Positions 49,561-61,734 of a stretch of 64,000 nt of DNA are shown in pieces (position 1 is the stretch's first letter; each line of letters begins with the position of its first letter). A program made the position numbers and the translations under genes. The notes under the pieces were generated by a model. The model had not been told where the DNA came from. It searched no databases and was given only the letters and a program-made list of their open reading frames with translations. The DNA is from Ectobius pallidus (taxonomy: Eukaryota; Arthropoda; Insecta; Blattodea; Ectobiidae). Where the stretch lies: positions 145,722,265 to 145,786,264 of the forward strand of contig CAXKWD010000005.1 of NCBI GenBank assembly GCA_964059195.1, read 5' to 3'.

Positions 49561-50979
49561 AATATCTTAATTAATCAATTTCATGTTTCCAGTGGTATAT
49601 ATTGTAATATTAATAAAATGTATAGAATATCCGCCTAATATACCACTAAATAAGCAACGGATGAAGCAATCAGGAAATATAACTATTGAATTGAAAAAAC
49701 ACACTTTTTGAATGATAATTTTATTATATTATCTGTTAGAATTGGTAGTTAAATATAATTGTATCTATGATAGCAATTTTTGTGCCCAACTTAAGGCTAT
49801 TTTGAAAATAATAGTGAGCTCAGTTATTATTTCCAGTAAAAAGTATTCAATGAATATATATCTTAACATAGACCTATATACGGTATAAGTTATAAACCTC
49901 CTTCAATTTGATGAAATTAGGAATCAACACAAACAGAAAATGTATTTCTCCCACCTGACATGAACAGAGATTTTATTTCCTCTAATTCGTTCATTTTCAT
50001 ATTGGAGACTGATTGTTATTCTAGAAGTGCACACGGCATACTTAAATCTGACTCTAAAAGAAGCCGAGGCGGAGCTCCAGCGTTATTCATCATTTAGAAG
50101 GACTTAAGGAATAAGGCATTCATATATTACAGAGTCTTGCGTGGTTTTTACCCGGCTCGCTCGTAAGCGGGAAATAAATTGTGCGCTCCGGAGTCAGACT
50201 TTATGGTGTATGTCTTTATGCATAATATCTGGCAAGGAGAAGTTATATTTCAATTTCATCATGCTTAGAATAGCTGTAGACAAATGAATTGGTAGTGAAA
50301 AACAACCATATAAGTTACATTTCTCTTAAGAGTAATAGACATTTTAGGGATCTATCTAGGTAGAATTAAATTACTTTTATGTCTGTTGGGATAATTTATT
50401 TTCATATGTCTGTGTTTCATAATAATATTTTCTGATTTCTCTGCACAAGTGATATTTTAATGCATTAAAATTCTCAATTATCAAACACATTTAACTCTTA
50501 AATTTGTAACAAAATAACGAAAATAACTCGAAAGAAAATTTAGAATTACAGAATAGGGTACAACAAAATCTATGAGCCTGATCGTTCCATTTTCTATGCA
50601 ATCCGGCACGAATATATAATTTGCGTGAGAAATTGAGTCTCGCGCAGTTAGGAACCAACTCACTGTCACCACCCGCTGTTTCTAACAGATAAGTAACATT
50701 ATTAAACTGAAATTTATTAATTTCATTATTATTGATATCCAAAATAAAAGTGGAATCTGATTTACTTTAACATATACTTAAGTTGTGAATTATAAATAGC
50801 GGTGTCCAAACCTTGTCACTGAAGTACAATAGGCCTAATTGGGAATACGAACCCATTTCTAATGATAAATTCTTTTATGTGTTAAAAGAACGACCACCCT
50901 CATTTCATACGTATTAGTTGTTTTCAAATCTTATTACAATTAAAGTTACTAATCCGCAAACGACTGTTATGATTGTTGA

Positions 50980-50980
<1 letters not shown>

Positions 50981-51033
<53 letters not shown>
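50981..51033. repeat. (ATT)n microsatellite
   Basis: About 53 bp of uninterrupted ATT repeat. Confidence 0.95.
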
Positions 51034-51148
51034 CATTAATTATTTACAGTCTCAGTTCTCTGGAGTTCTTCCCTGATTAGAGTGAAGAGTCAGAAGCTTC
51101 AATCTTTATTGGACAATTTGATTATACTTTGTGTATGAATGTTTACAG

Positions 51149-51225
51149 CAGTAGTTTTCAACCCGCGGTCCGGGGGCCGCATGAGACACGTGGCTTAGTT
51201 TTTGGCGATCCGCAAATAAATACTA
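51149..51225 (+). mobile_element. hAT-type terminal fragment
   Basis: CAGTAGTTTTCAACCCGCGG followed by TCCGGGGGCCGC resembles the CAGNGGTTCTCAACC ends of many non-autonomous hAT elements. I did not find the matching inverted end, so only one terminus is claimed. Confidence 0.45.
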
Positions 51226-51703
51226 ATTTTAACTACAATGTCAATTTTGACAATTTAGTGACAAAGAAACAGTGAAACATAAAACTTATGAATGTTTTCG
51301 GATTGGTTGGTAATTGATTATTTAATGACGGGGATGTACTGCAACTTAGGTCTGTGACCGTCTCCGGTGTACCGGAATTTTGTCCCGCAGGAGTTCTTTT
51401 ACATGCCAATAAATCTACTGACCTGTACCTGTCACATTTAAGCACACATAAATGCCATCATCATGGACCGGGATCAAATCTGCAACCTTAATAATTTGTT
51501 ACCAATTATTTGGTGCCAAGGAAACATTATATTAAAAATAAATCCCATATATTGAATGATTAATATTTTAGTTATCCCACTTATTCCTTCAAACTTTCTG
51601 AAGAAACAGTAGCCTATAAGCCAGTAGTTTCTGAAATATGGCCTATTAACTCCATCTGGCACTTTTTTTTATCAGCTATCCTGATTTGTATCATTTTCAC
51701 ATT

Positions 51704-51818
51704 TATTATTATTATTATTATTATTATTGAATTCCCAAAAATACAGAACCCTATTTTACCAGATGACATATTAGGGTTATAGATTAAACATATATACAGA
51801 GTATACAGTAAACTACAT

Positions 51819-51856
<38 letters not shown>

Positions 51857-52200
51857 CAATTTTGCAAAAACACTATTCCTAAAACTTAAAACAACTTTAT
51901 AACTTTGCTTATTTAAGAAGAGATGGTAGATTGGTGTAGTAAAGTCAAAATTTAGAAAATTTAAATATAATATTAACTGATAGCGTTCATGCGTAAATAA
52001 TGGACAGTGAAATAAGAGCTGCCTAACAGATTGGCTTTCCTCTTTACATTTACAATTTGCAGAGTTAGAAATTTTAAATCTATGTAAGTATTCACCAAAT
52101 TTCCCATGCCCTGTTAAGAATTGAGTCATAATATAATCCGGAATCAAAAGTGTACAAGCTATTCTATCTTGCACTCTTGGGAAAAACAAATCTTTCGTTG
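51704..52200 (-). mobile_element. LINE 3' end, ORF2 C-terminal region
   Basis: The minus-strand frame at 51854-52189 encodes TQFLTGHGKFGEYLHRF, then a Cys/His cluster (CKCKEESQSVRQLLFHC) and PLFTHERYQL. TxFLTGHGxFxxYLxRF followed by C-x-C and HC is the standard end of Jockey/R1-type ORF2 proteins. One member of the usual Cys/His set appears changed. Below the stop lie AT-rich 3' sequence, a TA microsatellite (51823-51855) and an ATT run at 51704-51728 that may be the element's tail. Strongly 5'-truncated. Confidence 0.82.
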
Positions 52201-52819
52201 TGCTGCCGTTATTCGTTTCTTGCCAAATCCGATCCCATATAAATTTTCACATTTAACGGGGCGCTGTAATATTTTATATTTAAAGAGCCGATAAGACAGG
52301 GGAAGTCATTCATAAGTCCTAAAAGGCTGTATTTCTACAGGCTTCTAATGTAACATTAATGGAAACTAAACTTCTTGGTTTGGCTACTGCCCTTAAACTT
52401 GAAATTTCTTACCCAACCATTACCAAACTTATAGTAATATATCTTCCTTTAAGATTTATGCGGGAATGTCATCATTTCTCTTTCATATGGATTCGTATAG
52501 AGCATATACATCCCCCCAGAAGATGAATTCACTTGTAGGAATTTGTATTACTTAGAAGTAAACTATATTGTAAGGACTGACAGCAATATGAGCAGTCTCT
52601 ATGTAATTGCATATTTTACTGCGTGGCAGACACTTCTAGTTAGAGCTTTCACTCTCGAGCTGGATGCCATGATATAGCGCTTTCAAGCAGTTAGTTTGTA
52701 AAGGAAATGCACAAACGTTGCTCCCAGGCTCAAGACGAGGCTCGTTTGTATGCAGATGAATCTCTCTAGGGTCTGTACTAACAATGACAGTCCTATACGT
52801 AATGGCAGTAAAAGCTTTA

Positions 52820-53200
52820 TTTAGTGCTCGTTACTAGGGCAATCAGGTTGGTGGACGATAGATGGACATACAGGAGTACCATATGGGACCCCAGACAAGG
52901 AAGAAGGCTGCGCGGAAGACCAAAAAGGAGATGGGAGGAACTTTTCAAGGGTAAAGTGGGCCAACAATGGACCAGGGTAGCCAAAAGAAGAAACGAGTGG
53001 AAAGAACTGGGGAAAACCCTGAACAATACGCAAGACTAAGTGCTCAAGACCAAGTGTTAAAGTTCAAGTGTACATGACGCTCAAAATCACGAACAACTTC
53101 ACTAGCGCGGAGTAGCTCGCCGTGCTAGATAAGAGGAGCTAAACCCTTCTTAGGAGGCCTTTGCCCTACATGGGACACGATAGGCTTATTTTATTTTATT
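52820..53200 (+). mobile_element. LINE 3' end with GRPKRRW motif
   Basis: The plus-strand frame at 52824-53039 contains RRLRGRPKRRWEELFKG, then QQWTRVAKRRNEWKELG. The pattern GRPxxRW, W-x-R-x-A and RxxWxxLG is the common C-terminus of endonuclease/reverse-transcriptase retrotransposon proteins. The domain is cut at 52820. A 3' untranslated part follows with GGCCTTTGCCCTACATGGGA and a T-rich tail to about 53200. Confidence 0.8.
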
Positions 53201-53401
53201 ATTTTTATTATTATTACTAGGGCAATCATAAAGCATTGAATGCACAACAGAATTTTACAGGTATGGTTGCTACCTTATCTTTCATTAACGAGGGTTCGAT
53301 GTCTAGAAATATGAAACATCTAAAAGCAAAATATAGCATAACTTACAACAAAAATAAAGCACAGTCTTGAAAATAATACATATATATATATAATGCAATT
53401 A

Positions 53402-53830
53402 TACGAGGGAAGATCAAATGAAAACCGCCATTAATTTTTTCCCACTATTTTACTGCAGGAAGAATGCTTGCTTGTACATTATTTTCCACATAGTTCCCTC
53501 CCAGTTCAATGCACTTGCGCCATCGGATAGGAAATGCTTTGATACCGCGTGAGGAAAATTATTTTGGTTGACGCTGTAGCCACTCGTGCATCGCCTATTG
53601 GACGTCTTCATCAGACTTGAACTTCTGCCCTCTAAGGTGCTCCTTTAATGGACAAAAGATGTGAAAATCTGATTGTGACAAATCTGGCGAGTATGGCGGA
53701 TGTGGGAGGCACTTGAAACGAATGTCATCGATGGTTTTCATGGTTGCACGAGCAGCATGAGGACGGGCATTATCATGTTGAAGCAAAACACCTGCGCTCT
53801 GCATCCCCCTTCGCTTTGGCACCATCAGAC
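53402..53830 (-). pseudogene. mariner transposase relic (DD34D), 5'-truncated
   Basis: The minus-strand frame at 53595-53825 carries HDNARPH and HPPYSPDL followed by SDFHIF. Exactly 34 residues separate the Asp of HDN from the Asp of SDF, the DD34D spacing of mariner. The frame stops right after DEDVQ, yet the downstream translation still reads HEWLQRQPK, another stop, then RWRKCIELGGNYVEN, the normal mariner C-terminus. So at least two in-frame stops kill it. The 3' inverted repeat starts at about 53402 (TACGAGGGAAGATCAAATGA). The N-terminal DNA-binding half and first catalytic Asp are missing. Confidence 0.9.
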
Positions 53831-54870
53831 TTGGGTGAGACGTTGGGGATTAAATCTGATTCCTGAACATAATTCAAGCTACGGAACTTTTGGAAATAGG
53901 TTGTAGAGTTTCTAGGTTAAAATGTATTATCTCACATTAATTAGTGAGAGAATGAATTAAAGCGTAGAGAAATTTTATAGTCCGAAGTGGAAACGTGAGG
54001 CTTAAGTGGTGTATAATATATATATATAGGCCCTATAATATATGGAAAAAATTAGTCTGGAGTTGTGAACCGGCAGCGATAAACTAAGTTATATTTCCGG
54101 AATTGCTACTCTAGAGAAAGACGATTCTGAACAATAGAAAAAGGCCAATATTTAGCTTCATTACATTGTTTACTCATGAAAATAATAAATCACTACAAGT
54201 TTTCTAAGCGAAATCGATAAACATGTAACATTTCGTGGGATTACCTATGGTCCTAAGATATGAATAAACTTTCAACAAGCGTGCACAAGGCAAATAAGTG
54301 TTTGGAAAGAAAATTGCGCACGGCAGGTCTTTCAGGTCCATTTTGTCTTAAAATGTTATGCTTTAACGTAGGTAAAGGAAATTATATCATTTGAAGCTAT
54401 AGTACTTCCTTACTTTCCATGGAAGTTAGTTCTCATTAGTTCATGTGTTAAGAGTCACAGGTGGTGGTAACTGATGGAGAATAGACTACAGTTTGCCAAT
54501 AGTTCGCAAACACATGCCGCTTGTACTAGATAAATTGACTTAATTTCATATCGATCAGATCGTTAGTACACGTCTTAAATTTCCAGGTGCGGGTAATGGG
54601 TAAAGAATAGGTTCAGAGATGCGTAAACACATTCTTTATGCAAATACATGCCTTACATAAAAGATAAAACTTCTGAAAGTAATGTATACTCCCGAACAAA
54701 CCACTTTAGATAAAGTGTTGCACAACAAACTGTGGTATTTATCGCACGCGATGTAAAAGCCTTTTAAGAAAATATAAATTGACATAATATATTATATATG
54801 GAGGTGTTAGGAAGTTAAGATCAGCTGGGAGATTTGTGTATAAGGGAGGAATTTTTCTTGACTGTTCCTT

Positions 54871-55088
54871 TCATAGGATGCGTTTTCTTTATATTAACCA
54901 ATAACGTTTAGCAATGTCTCAGATATCAACCAATCCCATGATGCTTGCTAGAAACACAAGGATGCTGTTTTATCAACTATTCCATTCATACGCCGCGTGT
55001 TTGATATTAACAAATAGCGTTTAGCAATTCCTCGGATATAGACCAATCACAACGTTTAGCTTGTAATATGCTTCTTCGGATCGCAAGG
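54871..55088 (+). repeat. Two diverged direct repeats of about 100 bp
   Basis: TCATAGGATGCG...ATATTAACCAATAACGTTTAGCAA at 54871-54963 recurs as TCATACGCCGCG...GATATTAACAAATAGCGTTTAGCAA at 54986-55088, a period of about 117 bp; both end near AAGGATG. Confidence 0.6.
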
Positions 55089-56161
55089 ATGCATTTGAAG
55101 GATTGGGCTTGTAATCTGCTCAGATACTGATGAGCAGAAATTTACGTACAAAACTTCCAATAGCAGTCTAAATGTTTTATTACGACCCCAAACTGTTAAT
55201 GGTGAAAATATTAGAAGAATAATGAGGAAACACCAATTAACCAAGGACTATTATGATAAAACTAGTAAGGAAAGAAAAGTTTGAGGAGAGTGAAAATATG
55301 TTAATAAAAAAGAGGAAAAATTTAGGAGCCAGGAAAATTTTTAAGAAAGTATAATATTCCTAGGCCATAATGTAGTCAGAGTTACCAACAAATTATACCG
55401 AAGAAATTTTGTTTACAATAGATATTGATGACTGTATTGGGTAGGAATTGAGTAACTGAAAATATTAAGTATGTATGCATCATTACGAGGTATGTAATGT
55501 TTCTATGTAATGAAGGGAAGGTTTTGGAGCCCTATTATTAATGAAGGCTACGGTTGCCATGGCGATTTTAAATACTAAAAACGTAACAGAAATTAGTGAG
55601 GAGTATTTTATGTAAATCTAAAATGTTCTGTGTTTTAATATCTTTCTTAGACTATCCCCATGGGTTAAATTGTATACGAAAGATAAATTAGATTGAGCTT
55701 CATACTTTTTAGTTCGTTAGAGATACTTATTCTATATTTATATATGAATGGGATTACATTTTACTGAAAACAGTTGCCTTTGTTTGAAGCTTAACAAGAT
55801 ATTTTACTGCAGGTTGTCTTTATAAGATACCTCATTATTTCCTAATTATTATTCAAGTGTAGTTCAGTAATTAGCAGACAATACAGTTCTACGGTGATAG
55901 GGAAGCGAAAATTTCGCAGCTCGACTTCCGTGGTAAAGAGTTGAGGTGTGCCTGTTTTGTAATTAGTTGACAATATACTCCTCGTTGCCAAGGTGATCAT
56001 GAGTGGGTAATTGGTGAACAAAGTGACGATCAATTTCCTGTTTACTCCTGGCCTTCTAAATTAGCGTGCCTTCTAATTTACCGTTTTGTTGATAGAGAGA
56101 TGAGTTAGTTAACTTAATAACAGTAAAATGTTACATTTTTCATTTATTTGTGTTCTACATA

Positions 56162-56430
56162 TATAGTCGCCTCGCTCATTGCGTTGACAGTTAGCATCAA
56201 AGAAGTCGCCGCCGCTTGGCGCAGTTGCCACACTGCATATTGTTAAAAAAGAGAGCGGGAAGATATAGATGCAGCAAAACAATTGTGCCAATGGCATTGA
56301 GCAATGAGAGAATTGGCAACACGAATTCAGTCAGCGGTTTCTTTTGAGAAAACGTTTTACAGTAACAACAACCATTGTAATAAAAGAACAAAGCAAGCCG
56401 CCCTTCAACGTTATGGGCGAGGCGACTATA
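56162..56430. mobile_element. 269-bp TIR MITE with TA ends
   Basis: TATAGTCGCCTCGCTCAT at 56162-56179 and ATGGGCGAGGCGACTATA at 56413-56430 are inverted copies with one mismatch. TA at both tips suggests TA target duplication. The interior has no useful coding frame. A single copy in the window, so its class is open. Confidence 0.75.
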
Positions 56431-57801
56431 ACTAGAGTATGTTTCATAAAATTGTAGCGCGAATCTCCAGTAGCTTACTATAATAATTTGATATTTCTAC
56501 AAGAGTTAATCTTTTAGTTTCATGTAATTTTCATGAACTTAGTAAAACTTTTACAATGATAGATTGATAGCAAATGTTAGGAAAGTCGATTTCTTGTTCT
56601 GGTACCACATTTTGGTCACCTCCTTGAAGTTGGGGTTGGTCCTATCATCAAACAGAGGTATTAGGTAATATTTAGAAGGATTTTAATAACTTCGAACGGG
56701 TTCCTACTAAGAGAGAGACTTTTCTTTGTCCTTCAGCCTTTATTTTTCTCCACACCTTGAGTTAGTGGCTGGCGTTAACCAAAACCTTTCAAACAAATGT
56801 TTCTGATACCTAGGTACTTCTCTTAGGGGATATAATTACTTTAAACAGGTTCAATAGTTTTCATATGAAGGGAGTTTAAGTCATTTTTCACTTTTCAAAA
56901 CCATTTCATGTTTCTATCCCCTTGGTCCTGTTTTTGCTATTAACGAACTCAAACGAAATTTCCCATCTCTTTTCAAACTGCAATTAATTTGTGCAAAATT
57001 ACGGCATTTATCATTTTCATAAGACTTTTTTTACAAATACAAATACACATTTATACAAGTAAAATAAAGCAGAACAAATACAAATTTCAAAAATAACTAC
57101 AACTACTATTTAAAAAAGGAAAAGAAATGTAGCCTAATCTTACATAATTATAATTATTCTATCACAAGAAATATTAATATTTAGAAATACACCCGAATGA
57201 GCAAGACTGCTCGTGCTCGGGTCCAGTTTCAAAAATATAAAAGTGAAGAAAAAAAATGTGATTAACTAATAAAGAAAGTAAAAAAATGTTAAACATAAAT
57301 ACATAAAAGGAATGAAACAAAAATGTTTTATTAAGTATAAATAGAAATTAAGTATAAACTTCCGAGTTTATAGTAGTTTTTGTGATCTAGGGACCATAAC
57401 ATGTTGAACTACGTAGAAATCATCCGGATGTTCGACATGATAATGCTTGCAATAGGTAGTCTTTCTTCGAAATCTACCTATTTCCCTTCAGCACTAAAGT
57501 AATTTGCTATTAACAGGAACGATAGCCTAATGTTTATTGATGACATCCGTGATCTTGACACAAGCATGCGAGTGTTTTGAAAGATAATTAGCATGCTTTA
57601 GTGTTAGGACAACTGACGTGTTGTCAGCATTAACTTGTTTGAACGCCTCTGGCATCGCTTTGAAGAGAGGCACCTGCTCCCTCAGACATATCACGCCTCA
57701 ATGTTCTATTGACTGTCCCATCCCTGACATCTGTCTACTCATACAAGCATTGTATCAGAATCAATGCCGAAATATTGGGCTGGTTACACCAGTTGGTAAG
57801 G

Positions 57802-58582
57802 CAGGGGTGCCCACAGGGGGGGTTAAGACGCAGACTGCGTCATTGAAATTTCTGGGGGGGGGGGGGCAAAATATTAGCGTTTTATGAATTTTCTGGGGGG
57901 GGTTGAACATTGTTGTAAAATTAGCGTTTTATATGCTAAAATTAAAAATTACCTAGCTAAGTAGTTTTTGCGTGCTAAATAGCGTAAAATGTGATTTTCA
58001 TTAGTTCCATATTTAAAAATTTCCCGGGGGTGGACACCCGACTTAAAAAACATTTCTTGTTTACATTGGTATGTCTTAGAGTATGGTAAACAAATTTCCT
58101 AATTAGTTTTTGAGTGCTAAAATAGCGTAAAATGTGATTTTCATTAGTTCAGTATTTAAAAATTTTCCGGGGGTGAACCCCCCACTTAGGCAGGCCTAAT
58201 GATTTCTTATTTACATTGGCATGTCTTAGAGTATGGTAAACAAATTTCCTAACTAGTTTTTCTGCGCTAAAATAGCATAAAATGTTATTTTCATTAGTTC
58301 AATATTTAAAAATTTTCTGGGGATGGACCCCCGACCCCCCGGCACTTTCGACCCTCCCCTCAATAATTTTCTGCTTTCGTCATTGTTGCACTTATTATAT
58401 TATTAATATAATGTTACAAAGTGGCCCAAGAAGTTAAAGAGAAAAAACAATTAATTAATTAAAAATTGCCCCACTAGAAAATACCATATGGGGGCCCTTG
58501 TCGACAGCCAATCAGGTTGGGGGGTGAGCAATGAAGTTGGGGGGGGGAGGTGAGTCATGAAGTTTGGGGGGGGGCACCCCTG
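57802..58582. mobile_element. hAT-like element with CAGGGGTGCC ends and internal tandem repeats
   Basis: The ends are CAGGGGTGCCCACAGGGGG at 57802 and GGGGGGGGCACCCCTG ending at 58582, the CAGGGGTGCC type common among non-autonomous hAT elements. GGTAAGG lies directly on both sides, consistent with an imperfect 8-bp duplication. The interior is a tandem array (about 57960-58340) and long G-runs. No transposase frame. Confidence 0.75.
57960..58340 (+). repeat. Three diverged tandem repeats of about 145 bp
   Basis: Each unit contains AGTTTTT, then GCTAAAATAGCGTAAAATGT, TTTTCATTAGTT, TATTTAAAAATTT and a GGGGGTGGACCCCC-type palindromic patch. Adjacent units also share TTACATTGGTATGTCTTAGA (second with GGC). 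Confidence 0.85.
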
Positions 58583-59371
58583 GGTAAGGTACTCGTTTTC
58601 TGTTCCTAAGTTTGCAGGTCGACCCAAGACTGTGTGCGTAAATGCAGGTTTTAATGTAGGTAAAAGTACATCTGCAGGACAAAATTACGGCAAACCAAGC
58701 TTAAGCAGCAGTATGCAACCACCGTTATATAACTGCAGCTAACTAGATTCATAAATTTAATTGTTAGTAGGCCTACACACTCTCTAAAACAGCTGCTTGT
58801 CGGACTGGTTACACGCCGAAAAATTGCATTTTAGCAACCACGGCCGCCTAAATTGTATAAAACTGCATTTCAAAATGCTTTCCGCTTTCTCGGAACATAA
58901 GTGTAGAGTAATTACTCTAGTTACCGCAACCTCTACTTCAAGGCCTTATATCCCCAACAGGAGGTTACAGAAATACATGCATTCATAGAATAATGTAAAA
59001 TCAATAGGTAAATACATTATGATTCAAACTCTTAATATGTTTTACAGTGATATAGAGGAACTAGCATTACCGAGTCAAATTTTGTATCGATTGGGATAAA
59101 TAAAAATTACAAAAATACCCCAAAATAAAACCTTCTGGTAATATAATATTGTAAATACCAGAGTTGAATTTAAATAGTGATATAAGCAATAGTGATATAA
59201 GCTTGGTATAAGCAATTAAATTTGAAATGGACGAGGAAAAGTTTAGTAAAATGGCTGGTTTCCATGAATGAAGGATTAAAATCTTCATATTTTTCTTAAA
59301 GCATTACTCGATTAATCTTATATTTCTGCTTTTATTTAATTCTTGAAGGTCAGTAGCAGTGAAAAAGACCG

Positions 59372-59690
59372 CCTGTTTGGTTTTGTGGTTAGCGTCGCTT
59401 ATACAAATCTCTAGGCCCGGGTAAGATCCCTGGGACTTCTCCGGATTTTTCTGAGGTAGGGAGGTCTGGAACGGGTTCATTCAGCCTCGTGATTCAAATT
59501 GAGGAGCTACTTGATAGAGAAGTAGCTGCTCCTGTCTTGGAAACCATCATTAATGGGAGTGGGTGTCGGCATGCTGACCACAAGCCCCCTAATCCTACCA
59601 TCTGCCTATACAGCGGTCGGTTGATAGGCCTAGTCCCTTCAGAGATGTAGCGCCACAGAGTTTAGTTTAGTTTAGTTTAGGTTTAGCAGT
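59372..59690 (+). mobile_element. tRNA-derived SINE, family B, copy 2
   Basis: Head CGCCTGTTTGGTTTTGTGGT with a decayed B box (GGGTAAGATCCCTGG), then GGGAGGTCTGGAACGGGTTC, CTACTTGATAGAGAAGTAG and CGGCATGCTGACCACAAGCC. It ends in a repeated TTTAG tail (about 59660-59685). The Pol III promoter is less intact than in the copy at 27016. Confidence 0.85.
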
Positions 59691-60418
59691 GAAAAGTTTA
59701 AAAGAACTGGACTATTGTGCGTAGAATTCTATTTAGCAAGAGACATTTTGCCTTTTGGCAATAGCATTAGCTGCTCGTATAAGGTCCCCGCAAAGTGACT
59801 TTCCGTTATGAACTCCTTTAAAACAAACACATCCTCTTTGTGGAATATACGAAAATCAGAAGATTGATGAGTGATGTCTGCTTCGTACAAGAAGTTGCCG
59901 GAGTACAGAAACTTCACGTGTTGTGCGGGTAGGCTAGTCGCAAGTTAGCAGGCGCACTGGTTGAGCGTTAAGAATGAAGTAAGAGAAGCTTAAAAATTGA
60001 ATTACGGTAGCCTATTTGTAAACGTGTATTAATTTGACCAGTTGAAAAACTTGTCCTGGCATTAAAATGAAGCGAACTCAACTCGTACTGAATCCCCATA
60101 ATATGTGAGTGTATGGAATAACCTTTCTCATTTCGATTGAGTCACACCTGTATATTTTAATGCTTGATTTGGAATTGAGTTCCTTGCTATTCAGATGAGG
60201 TTTCATTCTGCCTGGAATATTATCTGACCTTCATTCGTAAGAGCGCTTACTGAGTTTGTAACCTAAAATGCCCAGAAGTTCATCAGTGGTTTCTTTGCAT
60301 GAAGAGGTTAGGGCTAGTACAAGTAAGGCGGTTGAAATAGAAGCTCTCGCATTAAACATTAAAGTAAAGTAAAGCTCGATTCTTTGTTGAAGTTTAAAAG
60401 CAGTGGATATTGACTCAC

Positions 60419-60546
60419 TTGATAGCTTTGACCATGGAGAGGCCCATGTGTACACAGAGCACAGCATGGTCAGGTCTTTCTCGAGGCGCCCCGCTGACAC
60501 AGTAGTAGCAATCTCCCAGGATCTTTATTCGCAGCTGGTTGTACTT
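60419..60546 (-). CDS. Adenylyl cyclase, internal exon A: C1a catalytic core with second metal-binding Asp
   Basis: This is an internal exon of a class III membrane adenylyl cyclase, which makes cAMP from ATP at the plasma membrane under G-protein control. The minus-strand translation starts [19 protein letters not shown], the hallmark of the C1a domain. The Asp in LGD is the second metal-binding Asp of this family, and the following PDHA and HMG segments also fit. The acceptor is ttacag just above 60546 and the donor is GTGAGT just below 60419. The exon is 128 nt, starts in phase 0 and ends with AA, completed to AAA by the exon at 27936-28094. The upstream exon with the first metal Asp is not seen between 60547 and 64000. 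The family call is very secure. The paralog (rut, Ac76E, Ac78C, Ac3 or Ac13E type) is not resolved. Confidence 0.95.
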
Positions 60547-61734
60547 CTGTAACACAATAACAAAAATTTATAAGGAGCAAAGTCATTTAAATCTTAGACC
60601 AATACTACTTATTTAGAATAAATTAAGACCGTGGGAACCATGAAAACTATCCCATCTTCAGGCTTTCTTCGGCTAAATGGAGCTATAGAATTTATTAAAA
60701 GTGTCACTCCTTATGCCCCTTTTATAAAGTAAGGAAAGAGAACTAACCTTATTCAGCACACTGGAAAACTTTATGGAAACAGTCACAGTTTTTATTATAT
60801 CGCTAATGTAAGAAAAACTTATTACAAGCAACAAACAAATTAGGATTGTCTTTAAAACAAATAAATATTTTTGAAAATATAAAAATATAAATTGGCAGCA
60901 TAGTACTAGAAATTGAAAATGTCGTTTAGATGCTGTTAAATTCTTTTTGACATCAAATCAGCAATTAGATGCATTTATTTCTACATCTTTTTTAAAGTAA
61001 TTATTGCATATTTGTTTTGCTTCTATACCAGAAGCATGCACATTATTTCTTTTTAAATTTCAGCTTGAATTCTGAAGTGACCGGCAAAGAGAAAATTGGG
61101 ATTATCTGATTGTACTGAAATAATTTTGGAATATTACAATATATATATATATATATATATACTGAATATTTTTTTAGAAAATATATATTTTTAGTTTTTG
61201 TGAAATTTTTATGTAGCCGGTTATGAACAGTTTATTAGTTTATAACTATTAGGTAATAGCTCATATGGAATGAAGTCCTCCTTATATCACGAAACAGGAA
61301 AGGAAGTTAATTTTCTCAAGGCAATTCAATGAGTAGAAAAAATTAATACCTAGTTTTAAGTCAGTGTTTGATAAATATATTGGTAGGTTTAAATTTAATG
61401 TTCCTTTAGTCTTCTCCTTAGGGGCATTGGCTATTATTATATTTTCGTATTTGAAAATTAATAACTCAAAATATTTTAGGTGTCGTAATATTTTTGTCAT
61501 AATGCTATGTAAATGTAGCTTACTGTAAAAGGGCATAACACTAGATTGACCTTTCATCAGAATGATTATCGTCATTATTAAGGCTTAGATCTTTAATTGA
61601 AACAATTCCAATTCTTCTCTAAATGAGCAAGGAAATATTTAAAACAAAATAGCTTGATTTCCATGTGCCCTCCCAATTAAATGCTTCTCATGAAAAAAAT
61701 GTGAAGTATGAATACTGATCATATTTGGTTATCT

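Larger units (their letters stand above)
28095..60418 (-). other. Giant intron between exons A and B (32.3 kb)
   Basis: Complete intron bounded by GTGAGT at 60418 and tgcacag at 28095, inside the C1a coding region. It contains most transposons of the window, listed separately. No nested gene was found. AT-rich parts with nothing recognised include 28891-29483, 29787-30419, 33971-38690, 40011-42100, 42300-46564, 49560-51140, 52200-52820, 53831-56161, 56431-57801, 58583-59371 and 59691-60418. Confidence 0.85.
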
